A stretch of 64,000 nt of DNA from Mobiluncus curtisii subsp. curtisii ATCC 35241 (GTDB taxonomy: Bacteria > Actinomycetota > Actinomycetes > Actinomycetales > Actinomycetaceae): positions 847,271-911,270 of the forward strand of contig NZ_GL385912.1 of NCBI RefSeq assembly GCF_000146285.1, given 5' to 3'. The notes under the pieces are model-generated. The model saw only the letters and a program-made list of their open reading frames with translations. It made no database searches and was not told the DNA's origin. Shown piece after piece: positions 18,187 through 26,733 of this stretch. Position 1 is the stretch's first letter. Each line of letters opens with the position of its first letter. A program made the translations under genes and the position numbers.

Positions 18187-19338
18187 GTGAGTAAACCGTG
18201 CGTATTGGTAATTTATGGCACCCGGCCGGAAGCCATCAAAGTCGCTCCCGTGGTGTTAGCTTTACAGGACTCTCAGCTGGATGTTAAAACCCTGACCACG
18301 GGGCAGCATCCCGAAATGGTTGCCCAGGTCAACAGCATTTTTGGGATTACCCCTGACTTTGCAATCGACGTGATGCGTCCCGGACAATCGCTCAATATGC
18401 TGGCTGCCCGAGTGCTGCAAGGCTTGGACACGAAATTGGCAGAAATCCGGCCCGACGCCATCATGGTAGAGGGGGACACGACCACGGTAATGGCGGCTGC
18501 CCTGGCTGCTTTCAACCTGCATATCCCGGTGGTGCATTTGGAGGCCGGGCTGCGTTCGGGCAACATCAACCTGCCCTTCCCGGAGGAGGCTAATCGCCGC
18601 CTGGCGGGGCAAGTCGCGGCGCTACACCTAGCGCCCACCCCGAAATCCCGGGACAACCTGCTGCGCGAAAACGTCGATCCCCGCCTGATTGCCGTCACCG
18701 GTAACAGCGTCATCGATGCCCTGCACTACGTGGTCGATACGGGTCAAGCTGGCGAGGGATTGTCCCCCGAGTTTGACGCCGCCTTGACACGTCCCGGACT
18801 GAAAGTACTGGTCACCGCGCACCGACGGGAGTCTTGGGGACAACCGCTACGCGAGATGGCTCGTGCGCTCGCGCAGTCCGCCACCGACCATCCGGAAGTA
18901 CATTTCCTGCTGCCTGCCCACGCCAACCCCGCTGTGCGCGAAGTGCTGACCGAGATTTTGGGCAGCATTCCCAACGTGACCATTGGCGACCCTCAACCTT
19001 ACGCCGCGTTCTGCGGACTGTTAAAGGGCTGCGACCTGGTGCTGACCGATTCCGGCGGGATTCAAGAGGAGGCTCCGGCGCTGGGCAAACCGGTTCTGGT
19101 GATGCGCGACACGACCGAACGTCCCGAAGCCATCGCCGCGGGAACCGCCCGCCTGGTGGGGACCACTTATGAGTCCGTCCACTCTGCTCTGGAAGGAATG
19201 CTGATTTCTCCAGAAGCCCGCGAGGTGATGGCCCACGCCGTGAATCCTTACGGGGACGGTCGCTCCGCCGCGCGGGTAGTGGCAGCTCTTGAACAGCTGC
19301 TGGGGGTCGGAACACGTCTCCCGGACTTCGAAGCCTGA
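18187..19338 (+). CDS. wecB: UDP-N-acetylglucosamine 2-epimerase (non-hydrolysing)
   Basis: Interconverts UDP-GlcNAc and UDP-ManNAc. The 383 residues show the whole family: YGTRPEAIKVAPV at the start, VEGDTTTVMAAALAAF, HLEAGLRSGNINLPFPEEANRRL, VTAHRRES and LTDSGGIQEEAPALGKPVLVMRDTTERPE. With wecC upstream it completes a UDP-ManNAcA pathway. The GTG start lacks a ribosome site but sits 6 nt after a -10 box, so initiation is probably leaderless. The next gene, a glycosyltransferase, starts 24 bases later, also with its own leaderless promoter. Confidence 0.94.
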   Translation: MSKPCVLVIYGTRPEAIKVAPVVLALQDSQLDVKTLTTGQHPEMVAQVNSIFGITPDFAIDVMRPGQSLNMLAARVLQGLDTKLAEIRPDAIMVEGDTTTVMAAALAAFNLHIPVVHLEAGLRSGNINLPFPEEANRRLAGQVAALHLAPTPKSRDNLLRENVDPRLIAVTGNSVIDALHYVVDTGQAGEGLSPEFDAALTRPGLKVLVTAHRRESWGQPLREMARALAQSATDHPEVHFLLPAHANPAVREVLTEILGSIPNVTIGDPQPYAAFCGLLKGCDLVLTDSGGIQEEAPALGKPVLVMRDTTERPEAIAAGTARLVGTTYESVHSALEGMLISPEAREVMAHAVNPYGDGRSAARVVAALEQLLGVGTRLPDFEA

Positions 19339-19349
19339 GAATCCAACGA

Positions 19350-19361
19350 TAGAATACCCCT
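19350..19361 (+). promoter_or_regulatory. Leaderless-type promoter
   Basis: TAGAAT (19350-19355), six bases, then GTG at 19362. It lies only 12 bases after the wecB stop, so the glycosyltransferase can be expressed on its own. Confidence 0.55.
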
Positions 19362-20498
19362 GTGGCTAAATTGAAGATGCTGATTGTGTCCTACTCCCGA
19401 CTGGTGTCTGACGCGCGGATTTTGAAACAAATTAACCTGTTCAAAGACGCTTACGAGCTGACCACCTGCGGCTACGGACCTGCCCCGGAAGGTGTGGCTC
19501 AGCATTATGAAATCCCCGGTGAAGGCACGTATTGGCAGCGCAACCGGCTGGCCACCATCTTGCACCTGTACACCTGGGCATATTGGTCCTCCCCAGCCTC
19601 CGCGTGGTGTCGACGCAACCTGCCACAGGGATATTTCGATGTGACTTTCGCGGACGATATTGATTCCATCGGGGTGGGGCTGTGGACGAAACCAAAACTT
19701 GGTATCCATGCTGACCTGCACGAATACTCGCCGCGGGAAAAGGAAGACGTCCCCAGGTGGCGAATGTTTGTGAAGCCCTACATGGAATGGCAGGTGCGTC
19801 ATTTTGTGAAACGGGCTGACTCGTGTTCCACCACGGCTACGTTCTTTGCCTCTGAATATGAAAAAAACTTTGGCATTACACCGACGTTGGTCGTCAATGC
19901 CACCCCGTTCCATGATTTGCAGCCCACCGAGACTCCTGAAAACGATCCGATACGTTTAGTTCACGCCGGGACTTGCCGACCGGACCGCTTTGCGGAAGTC
20001 ATGATTGATGCGGTTGCTAGTTTGCAAGATAGATATACCTTGGATCTGTATCTGGTCAACAACAACTCCAGCTACTTTACGCAGTTAAGCGAGAAATGCC
20101 GCGAGATACCCAACGTAAATCTGTATCCCGGCGTGCCTTACGATAAACTCATCGACACGTTGCACCGCTACGACCTCGGTTTTCACAACCTTCCCCCGGT
20201 GAACTTCAATAACCGTTACGCTTTGCCGAACAAGTTTTTTGACTTCATCCAGGCACGTATCGGAATGGTCATCGGTCCGACCCCGGAAATGGTCTCCCGC
20301 CTCGATGAGTACCAGCTGGGTCGGGTCGCCGCTGATTTCACGACAGAAGCGTTACGGGAGGCACTGGACAAAACCACTCCCGCAGAAGTCGCAGCGTGGA
20401 AACAAAATGCCCACCGCCACGCCCATGAACTGTCTAGTGAAAATGTCGTGGGGCTGTGGAAAGACGCTGTTGACCGCATCGTGGCAGCAAAGGGTTAA
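19362..20498 (+). CDS. Glycosyltransferase (GT-B fold)
   Basis: The 378-residue protein starts KMLIVSYSRLVSDARILKQINLF, a form seen in GT4-like transferases of actinobacterial polysaccharide loci. The donor half has IRLVHAGTCRPDR, YPGVPYDKLIDTLHRYDLGFHN and LPNKFFDFIQARIGMVIGP. The FFDFIQAR segment occupies the place of the usual donor-binding acidic motif. No membrane segment is seen. The GTG start follows a -10 box at 6 nt. It stands between wecB and the flippase gene, so it may add the ManNAcA residue made by the upstream genes, but the donor cannot be read from sequence. Confidence 0.8.
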   Translation: MAKLKMLIVSYSRLVSDARILKQINLFKDAYELTTCGYGPAPEGVAQHYEIPGEGTYWQRNRLATILHLYTWAYWSSPASAWCRRNLPQGYFDVTFADDIDSIGVGLWTKPKLGIHADLHEYSPREKEDVPRWRMFVKPYMEWQVRHFVKRADSCSTTATFFASEYEKNFGITPTLVVNATPFHDLQPTETPENDPIRLVHAGTCRPDRFAEVMIDAVASLQDRYTLDLYLVNNNSSYFTQLSEKCREIPNVNLYPGVPYDKLIDTLHRYDLGFHNLPPVNFNNRYALPNKFFDFIQARIGMVIGPTPEMVSRLDEYQLGRVAADFTTEALREALDKTTPAEVAAWKQNAHRHAHELSSENVVGLWKDAVDRIVAAKG

Positions 20499-20517
20499 CC
20501 CGGACGGAAATTAGCTG

Positions 20518-21834
20518 ATGGACACCAACAATCGTCTGCGAGCTTGGCTGCGGAAACAAGCCGAGGCGCATCCCGTTTTGTCCAATATCAGCATCTTGGC
20601 GACGGGAACTGCCGCCAGCCAAGCCGTTGCCATCATTGTTTCGATATTCACTGCCAGAATTTTCACCCCGGAAGCATTCGGAGAATTTGCGCTCTTTTCC
20701 TCCATTTCCAGTATCTTCGTGGTCATCGCCACCCTACGTTATGACGTGGCAATCGTGCTGCCGGATACGGATGACGAAGCTCGCCAACTGGCCCGTCTCG
20801 CCACCCGCGCGAACCTGGTCGTATCGGTTTTAGCGACAATCCTGGCTTTTGTCACGCGACCAGTCGTGTTACAGGTGTGGGGTTCAGAAACATTGGCCAC
20901 CTGGCTGCCGCTGGTGGGACTGGCGATTTTTTGTTCCGCCCAAGTCGCGATTTGGCAGTATTGGTACAACCGCCAGCGACAGTACCGCGTCATCGCGCTG
21001 AATCGCTTTGAGTCTGGCGTGGGTTCGTCTCTGGGACAGCTGGGATTTGGACTCGGAGGTATGCGCAGTTTCCTGGGGCTGATTTTCGGGAACTTCATTG
21101 GCTTGCTGTGGGCGCTGTTCAATCTGGGGCGCCAATCGGGAACCGTCTGGCATCCCGTGGCCCCCGATACCCCCCGGATGCGCGACATGGCACGCAAATA
21201 CCGCAAAATGCCCCTGCTGAACCTCCCCAATGCGCTGGTGGATGCGGTGCGAACCAACGGTATTCAGATGTTGATTGGGGTCGCGGCGCTCGGTTCACTG
21301 GGCCAGTTTAACTTGGCTTGGCGAGTCCTGCAGGCCCCGATTGCCCTGTTGAACGGGGCGATCTCTCAGGTGTTCCTGGAACGCATGGCACGAGTGCAGC
21401 CGGGACAGCTGACCGGACTGGTGCGGGCGGTGATGAAACGCGCCTTCCTGTTCGGGGTGGGTCCTTTCGTACTGCTGTGGGTTGTGGCGCCGTGGCTGCT
21501 CCCCTTCGTGTTTGGTCCCCAGTGGGTGGAAGCTGGCTTGATTACCCGCGCATTGGTGCCATGGTTGGCGGTAAACTTGATAACTTCCCCGATTTCTGGG
21601 GTGTTCGTGGTGACCGGGCGGCAGGCCTGGATTTTATTGCACGCCATCTTGTTTACCGCGATTCCCCTGGGTTGGCTGGCGTTTTCCCCGCTGGATTTCC
21701 TGTCAACCCTGCAGATTTTGAGCCTGATGATGGCAGTGATGCTGCTGATTTTGCTGGTATTGGCGGACCTTGCCGCCCAAGCCTGGGACCGGAATAGTGG
21801 AGCAAAGGAGACCAAAAACAGTGACCAAGAATGA
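20518..21834 (+). CDS. Wzx-type oligosaccharide flippase
   Basis: The 438-residue protein has about twelve to fourteen hydrophobic segments and the MOP-superfamily opening GTAASQAVAIIVSIFTARIFTPEAFGEFALFSS. Such proteins turn lipid-linked sugar units to the outer face of the membrane. The ATG at 20518 has only a weak GGACGGA site, and it follows the GT gene by 19 bases. Its last 14 bases overlap the next gene. The window therefore encodes both a Wzx route and an ABC exporter, which suggests two different glycans or two stages. Confidence 0.87.
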   Translation: MDTNNRLRAWLRKQAEAHPVLSNISILATGTAASQAVAIIVSIFTARIFTPEAFGEFALFSSISSIFVVIATLRYDVAIVLPDTDDEARQLARLATRANLVVSVLATILAFVTRPVVLQVWGSETLATWLPLVGLAIFCSAQVAIWQYWYNRQRQYRVIALNRFESGVGSSLGQLGFGLGGMRSFLGLIFGNFIGLLWALFNLGRQSGTVWHPVAPDTPRMRDMARKYRKMPLLNLPNALVDAVRTNGIQMLIGVAALGSLGQFNLAWRVLQAPIALLNGAISQVFLERMARVQPGQLTGLVRAVMKRAFLFGVGPFVLLWVVAPWLLPFVFGPQWVEAGLITRALVPWLAVNLITSPISGVFVVTGRQAWILLHAILFTAIPLGWLAFSPLDFLSTLQILSLMMAVMLLILLVLADLAAQAWDRNSGAKETKNSDQE

Positions 21835-22882
21835 TACCACCGTAGTTATCGCCTGCCACGACCCCAACCGCCCGATTCGACGCGCGGTCGCTTCAGTGTT
21901 ACGTTCCAGCGGAGTAAATGTGCTGGTCGTAGCCCATAATACGGATTCAGAAGGGATGCGCACCGCCTTGGGCCCGCTGGCCTCCCGGGTGCGTGTGGAG
22001 CCGTTTACGGATGGTATCCCCTCCCCGGCGGGGCCATTCAATCACGGGTTAGCCATCGCAGACACCCGCTTCGTGTCAATCATGGGTTCCGACGATGTCC
22101 TGGAAACGGGGGCAGTCGATTATTGGCGTGCGCTGGCGAAACGTTGGGACGCTGCTATGGTGTTGACGCGACTGCACCGCGGAAAAGCCCGCCGTCCGAT
22201 TCATGCCCCCGCAGTTCGCCCTTGGCTCTACGGGATAGCAGACTTTGCCAAAGATCGGCTCTATTATCGTTCCGCCCCGTTGGGGTTAATGCGTCGCGAA
22301 CGCCTGGAGGAACTGGGACTACACATGACTCCTGACTTTCCGGTGGGTGAAGATATTGCTTTTTCGATGCGACTCTATTCTTCGTCTCCAGTGGTGGTGC
22401 AGCGTCGCGGACCCGGCTACCTGGTCGGCGAAGACGCGAAAACGCGGGTCACCACTACGTCTCGACCGGTAGATGTGGAGCTGCAACACATCACTGATTT
22501 GTTGTCTCGGTCTTGGGTGGCAGATTGGAGTGCAGAAATGCGCGCCGGGGTGGCAATCAAGACTCTGCGGATTCACGTTTTTGGACTGTTACTGAACCGA
22601 GAAATGGATTTTTGGACACCCGCCCAACGTGTCTCTCTGGCGGCGATTGCCCAATCTTTGTGCGATTTTGCCCCCGGTTGTGAGCGGGCTTTCTCACGAG
22701 CTGACACGGCTTTGTTGCATGCCATCTTAAACCCACAATCCCCCAATGAACAGCTGCTCCAGTTAGCTCAGGCTCGGAGTCGGTTCTTTACGCCCGCAGC
22801 CCTCGTTCCGGCGTATGCACAAGGGTGGTGCCACCGGGAGGGACCACTCCGTTTTGACGTGGCTAGTTTCCTGGTGCGCTAA
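21821..22882 (+). CDS. Glycosyltransferase family 2
   Basis: The 353-residue protein starts VTKNDTTVVIACHDPNRPIRRAVASVL and has the GT-A motif FVSIMGSDDVLE, in which SDD takes the place of the metal-binding DxD. The middle contains FPVGEDIAFSMRLY, typical of GT2 acceptor regions. The GTG at 21821 is chosen because AAGGAG lies about 12 bases upstream, and the gene then overlaps the flippase by 14 bases. It ends the plus-strand run that began at wecC. The sugar transferred is unknown. Confidence 0.84.
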   Translation: MTKNDTTVVIACHDPNRPIRRAVASVLRSSGVNVLVVAHNTDSEGMRTALGPLASRVRVEPFTDGIPSPAGPFNHGLAIADTRFVSIMGSDDVLETGAVDYWRALAKRWDAAMVLTRLHRGKARRPIHAPAVRPWLYGIADFAKDRLYYRSAPLGLMRRERLEELGLHMTPDFPVGEDIAFSMRLYSSSPVVVQRRGPGYLVGEDAKTRVTTTSRPVDVELQHITDLLSRSWVADWSAEMRAGVAIKTLRIHVFGLLLNREMDFWTPAQRVSLAAIAQSLCDFAPGCERAFSRADTALLHAILNPQSPNEQLLQLAQARSRFFTPAALVPAYAQGWCHREGPLRFDVASFLVR

Positions 22883-22940
22883 CTTTAGCTCGACGCAAAC
22901 TAAGGGCACCACGCGACCTGACGCCCCGACCTTGTGCGGT

Positions 22941-24086
22941 CTACCAGCCCCGCCAGGAAGGCAGCCGCTCCAAAAGTGCGGGGTCCCCCGCCACGGCGGC
23001 CTCATAAACTTTCCGGTAGGACTCCCCGACGGTTTGGCTGGAAAAGGCTGCGCCGATACTGGCGGCAATAGTCTCGGCTCCAGGCGCGTCATCGGGGGTG
23101 GCAGTCAACAGTTCCGTCACCGCGTCCGCGTAGGCGGTCACGTCATGGGTGGCGATAGCCCGCCCCACAAAGTCGCGCATATACTCAGGGTGACCCCCTG
23201 CCGTGCCGACCACCACGGGACGACCGTTCAGTATCGCTTCGGCGCAAGACACAAAGAAATTATCGCCGTGAGTGGGACCAATAAACAGGTCTGCTGCCTG
23301 GAGTTCCGCCGAAACTCCGCCCTCCCCGGTATAGGGCAAAGGTCCGGTCAGTCGTAAAGGCAGACCGTGATTGGTCGCATAGTCACGCGCGGCTTCTTCC
23401 AAAGGTCCCTGACCCACCCAAGTCAGTTCCGCCCGACGCCCTCTGTGGCACAGTTCCTCCACGACTTGTAGCGCAAAAATAGGATCCTTGCGTTCCACCA
23501 GTCCCCCGACTGAAATCAGACGCCAGGGCTCTGGGGCAGGTAGTTTCCGCGGGGTAAGGTCAGGCACCGGCTCTACGACGCAGGGCACTTCTACCGTGGG
23601 GCGATGCCGATATTGGCGGATAGGCTGGGACAGATAGGGGCAAACGGTAGTGACAATGTCCGGAAGTTTCTCCAGCCGAAAAATGACTTTTCGAGCCTGT
23701 CGTAGCAGTGGGGTCAGTGAGTCAGGGTTCGTCAGCCCGGACCAGTGCTCAGTGTGTACCCACGGCACCTGAGGGCGCGCCAAAGCTGTAGGCAACAGGG
23801 TGGACATCGCCATCGAGTGAATCACGTCGGCGTCCCCCACGGAACTGCGCAGGTGACGTGAGGCTGACACTGCCGAAAGCGGGTTGAGTGGCTGGAACGC
23901 GATTCGCAGCCCCGCGATGCCTTCGTATTGGAAACGTTGCGGGGAACCTCGGTGATCCGCGTCCAAATGAACGACTCGCACTTGGTTCCCGGCAGCGGCA
24001 ATCGCATGTAAATCCTTCACCACAAAAGCACCGCTGGAGGGACGCTTCTGATGAGGAAACCAGGTAGTTACAGCCAAAACACGCAC
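22941..24086 (-). CDS. Glycosyltransferase family 4
   Basis: A 381-residue GT-B protein starting VRVLAVTTWFPHQKRPSSGAFVVKDLHA. The donor half has RLISVGGLVERKDPIFALQVVEEL, a TWVGQGPLE segment, FIGPTHGDNFFVSCAEAILNGRPVVVGTAGGHPEY and a proline-rich turn before it. It resembles the GT4 gene at 13315, including the replacement of the usual EGF/ESFG by THGDNFF. The GTG start lies 6 nt after TAGACT on the minus strand with no ribosome site, so it is probably leaderless. It is convergent with the GT2 gene and divergent from the glycosyltransferase at 24168. Confidence 0.87.
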   Translation of the reverse strand: MRVLAVTTWFPHQKRPSSGAFVVKDLHAIAAAGNQVRVVHLDADHRGSPQRFQYEGIAGLRIAFQPLNPLSAVSASRHLRSSVGDADVIHSMAMSTLLPTALARPQVPWVHTEHWSGLTNPDSLTPLLRQARKVIFRLEKLPDIVTTVCPYLSQPIRQYRHRPTVEVPCVVEPVPDLTPRKLPAPEPWRLISVGGLVERKDPIFALQVVEELCHRGRRAELTWVGQGPLEEAARDYATNHGLPLRLTGPLPYTGEGGVSAELQAADLFIGPTHGDNFFVSCAEAILNGRPVVVGTAGGHPEYMRDFVGRAIATHDVTAYADAVTELLTATPDDAPGAETIAASIGAAFSSQTVGESYRKVYEAAVAGDPALLERLPSWRGW

Positions 24087-24098
24087 CTGACCAGTCTA
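24087..24098 (-). promoter_or_regulatory. Leaderless-type promoter
   Basis: On the minus strand TAGACT (24098-24093) is followed by six bases and the GTG at 24086. It is divergent from the plus-strand leaderless promoter at 24156, 58 bases away. Confidence 0.55.
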
Positions 24099-24155
24099 CA
24101 CTGACCCAGACTCACGGTGATATCTAAGTATCGAGCGCCGACTGGCTTTTCCCCC

Positions 24156-24167
24156 TAAAATAGGGGT
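24156..24167 (+). promoter_or_regulatory. Leaderless-type promoter
   Basis: TAAAAT (24156-24161), then AGGGGT, then the ATG at 24168. The AGGGG is too close to the ATG to serve as a ribosome site. Confidence 0.6.
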
Positions 24168-25160
24168 ATGAGCAGCGCTGATTCCCCTCGAGTCCTGCAC
24201 TTCAATGATTGTGCTAACGTCGGGCAGTCCCTGGTCCGCGCTGCCCGGCAGCAGGGTTGGGATTGGGATTATCTGTCGCCCGCCTTGGTGCGTCCCCAGG
24301 TCAATCCCGGATCCGGTCTGTCACGACTGGCTTGGACCCCATATTTCTTCCGTCGCTGGTCCCACCTGCGACGAACGGATGTGGTGCACGTTCACTACGC
24401 CACTTCGGTACCGCTGATTCACCAGTCTCCCCTTCCGCAGCGTCCTTACTTTCTGCACCTGCACGGGAGTGACATTCGTCGCCGCTGGAAAGAAGCACCG
24501 TACCATGACCAGGTACAGCGTGCCATCGACGAAGCTCAGGCAGTTTTTTACACAAACCTGGACACCATCGAAGAAGCCACCACCGCACGTGGCGACGCGG
24601 AATATATGCCGGCTTTCGTCCAGACTGAGTTCCTGCCGAAGTGGCAGCTAGAGCACAATGCCCCGAAAATTATTTTCACCTCGCGCTGGGATGACGACAA
24701 AGGCATTGCAGAACAACTACAATTCGTGAGCGAACTGCGACGGGCTTTCCCCCAGATTCCCTTGGAAGGCTTGGATTGGGGCTACGGCGCCGCAGCGGCG
24801 AAGTCTCTGGGCGTGAAGCTGCAACCAAAAATGAAACATGCGGATTACTTGCAGTGGCTTGCCGGCGGGACCCTCGCTATCGGTCAAGCCAACCGCATTC
24901 TCGCTGTCTCTGAATTTGAGGCTATGGCTATCGGTTTGCCCTTGGCGGCGCTCGGTTCCCGGATTCCTCGCCCGGATGACGGCAGCACCCCTCCCGTTAT
25001 CGAAGGAGACATGGAAACCGTTATGGCAGGAATTGCTCAGGCATTGCCAGATCCTCCGGCAATGGCTGCCGCTCTGGGGGGCAAAGACTGGGTGTATAGT
25101 CACCACCAGGCTTCGCCTTATGCTGTTCGCTTGGAGAAACTCTACCGCGACGCTATCTGA
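24168..25160 (+). CDS. Glycosyltransferase (GT4-like)
   Basis: The 330-residue protein begins RVLHFNDCANVGQSLVRAARQQGWDWDYL, with VVHVHYATSVP and FLHLHGSDIRRRW, which are acceptor-half motifs of GT4-like enzymes. The donor half is short, with KIIFTSRWDDDKGI and ILAVSEFEAMAIGLPLAALGS; the glutamate in SEFEAMA matches the usual donor-binding position. It is shorter than typical GT4 enzymes (about 370-400 residues). It stands alone on the plus strand between two minus-strand units and meets the wbpA-like gene convergently, 40 bases apart. Confidence 0.8.
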   Translation: MSSADSPRVLHFNDCANVGQSLVRAARQQGWDWDYLSPALVRPQVNPGSGLSRLAWTPYFFRRWSHLRRTDVVHVHYATSVPLIHQSPLPQRPYFLHLHGSDIRRRWKEAPYHDQVQRAIDEAQAVFYTNLDTIEEATTARGDAEYMPAFVQTEFLPKWQLEHNAPKIIFTSRWDDDKGIAEQLQFVSELRRAFPQIPLEGLDWGYGAAAAKSLGVKLQPKMKHADYLQWLAGGTLAIGQANRILAVSEFEAMAIGLPLAALGSRIPRPDDGSTPPVIEGDMETVMAGIAQALPDPPAMAAALGGKDWVYSHHQASPYAVRLEKLYRDAI

Positions 25161-25200
25161 ACTGACGCAGTCTGTACCAGAAACAAACAGGTTCGATTCT

Positions 25201-26565
25201 TTAAGCGTCAGTCGCCAGTTTGGCGCCAGCAAAAGCCGTGGTCGCGTCGCTGTCCGCGCTGGCACCACCGCCAACCCGCAGGTAGCGCGCGGTGGGGAAA
25301 CGCGAAGGCGTGAGAATGCCGCGACCGTCAAAAATCACTTTCGCCCCGGGCAAGTCCGACTCGGACAGTTCCCGGTATTGGGCGTGATCAGCCTGCAGGA
25401 TGGCGGCTTCGACCGGCTCGCCCAGGTGATAAGGCTCCCAGCCAAAGCCACGCAGCTCCTCGTCACTAAACATCGGGTCGTGCACCACCACGTGCGCCCC
25501 GCGCCGCGAAAGCTCCGCGACAGTGGTAAACACGCCGGAAAACGCGGTTTCTTTGACGCCGCCGCGATACGCCGCCCCCAGCACCACCACGGTTGCCCCG
25601 GACAGCGCCGTGCCCTGCTCAGCGAGGGCTTGTGCGAGACGTTCCACCACGTAACCCGGCATTTCCGAGTTTGCCACCCGGGCGGAACGCACCACGGTTG
25701 CGTCAGGGTCAGTCGAGAGATACAGGCGGGGATAGACCGGGATGCAGTGCCCACCCACAGCGATGCCGGGACGGTGAATGTGGGAATACGGCTGAGAGTT
25801 ACAGGCGTTAATGACTTTCATCACGTCGATCCCGGCGCTATCAGCGAAACGCGCGAACTGGTTAGCCAGCCCGATGTTCACATCCCGATAGGTTGTTTCG
25901 GCCAGTTTCGCCATTTCGGCAGCTTCGGCGCTGCCCATATCCCACACGCCGTTGGGCTGAGGCAGGTCGGGGCGCTGGTCAAAATCCAACACCGCGCGAT
26001 AGAACTCGAGACCGCGCCGAGTCCCTTCCGCGCTCAGCCCGCCCACCAATTTCGGGTAGCGACGCAGGTCAGCATACACTCTCCCGGTCAACACGCGTTC
26101 GGGGGAGAACACCATCCAAAAGTCCTGGCTCTCTCGCAGACCGGAGAGTTTTTCGAGCATCGGCTGGAAACGGCGCCGAGTCGTGCCCACCGGCAGGGTC
26201 GTTTCATAGCTGACCAGCGTGCCGGCGGTGAGATTTTCTCCAACGGAAGTCGTGGCGGCGTCCATAATCGCGAGGTCTGGCTCCCAGGTCTGGTCATTGA
26301 CGAACAGTGGCACCACGATTACGACCGCGTCCGCGCCGGGAATTGCCTCAGCATAGTCCGTGGTGGCGTGCAGCTGCCCGGTCGGAACCAGCTTTGTCAG
26401 GTAATCACCCAGGTGAGCCTCACCCGGAAACGGCTCCACCCCACTGTTGATGGACTCAACCGTGCGCGGATTGATGTCTACCCCCACGACCTGATGACCC
26501 TTTGACGCGTATTGCGTCGCCAGCGGCAGACCAATCTTTCCCATTCCCACAACAGCGATTTTCAC
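25201..26565 (-). CDS. UDP-N-acetylhexosamine 6-dehydrogenase (WbpA-like)
   Basis: A 454-residue nucleotide-sugar dehydrogenase: Rossmann motif VVGMGKIGLPLATQYASKG, MVFSPERVLTGRV, TTYRDVNIGLANQFARFA and catalytic cysteine C274 in AVGGHCIPVYP. It oxidises C6 of a UDP-N-acetylhexosamine to the uronic acid. The GHCIPVYP form and its neighbours (2-epimerase, MocA dehydrogenase, aminotransferase, acetyltransferase) point to UDP-GlcNAc as substrate, as for WbpA in the ManNAc3NAcA pathway; that assignment is inference. The GTG at 26565 follows AAGGAAAGG at good spacing; an upstream in-frame GTG at 26589 has no such site. Confidence 0.9.
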   Translation of the reverse strand: MKIAVVGMGKIGLPLATQYASKGHQVVGVDINPRTVESINSGVEPFPGEAHLGDYLTKLVPTGQLHATTDYAEAIPGADAVVIVVPLFVNDQTWEPDLAIMDAATTSVGENLTAGTLVSYETTLPVGTTRRRFQPMLEKLSGLRESQDFWMVFSPERVLTGRVYADLRRYPKLVGGLSAEGTRRGLEFYRAVLDFDQRPDLPQPNGVWDMGSAEAAEMAKLAETTYRDVNIGLANQFARFADSAGIDVMKVINACNSQPYSHIHRPGIAVGGHCIPVYPRLYLSTDPDATVVRSARVANSEMPGYVVERLAQALAEQGTALSGATVVVLGAAYRGGVKETAFSGVFTTVAELSRRGAHVVVHDPMFSDEELRGFGWEPYHLGEPVEAAILQADHAQYRELSESDLPGAKVIFDGRGILTPSRFPTARYLRVGGGASADSDATTAFAGAKLATDA

Positions 26566-26733
26566 GGCGTTTCCTTTCCTTCGCGACACTTTCGCGATGT
26601 CTTCTGGGCGTCTGGGCGTGAACTTGGCGCCATCCGTCCACGGTTGATTTTACGCTAGACGAGTCCCCCGGCGGGCAAGAGTTCCTGCGCCGTGACCGGC
26701 AACCGAGCTGACAAACCGGGTCAAGGACGCAAA

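Noticed and set aside
24838-26505. A 555-codon open frame on the plus strand
   Set aside because: It lies opposite the wbpA-like dehydrogenase and across the end of the glycosyltransferase. Its product is His/Gln/Arg-rich with no family motif, as expected for an antisense frame in G+C-rich DNA.
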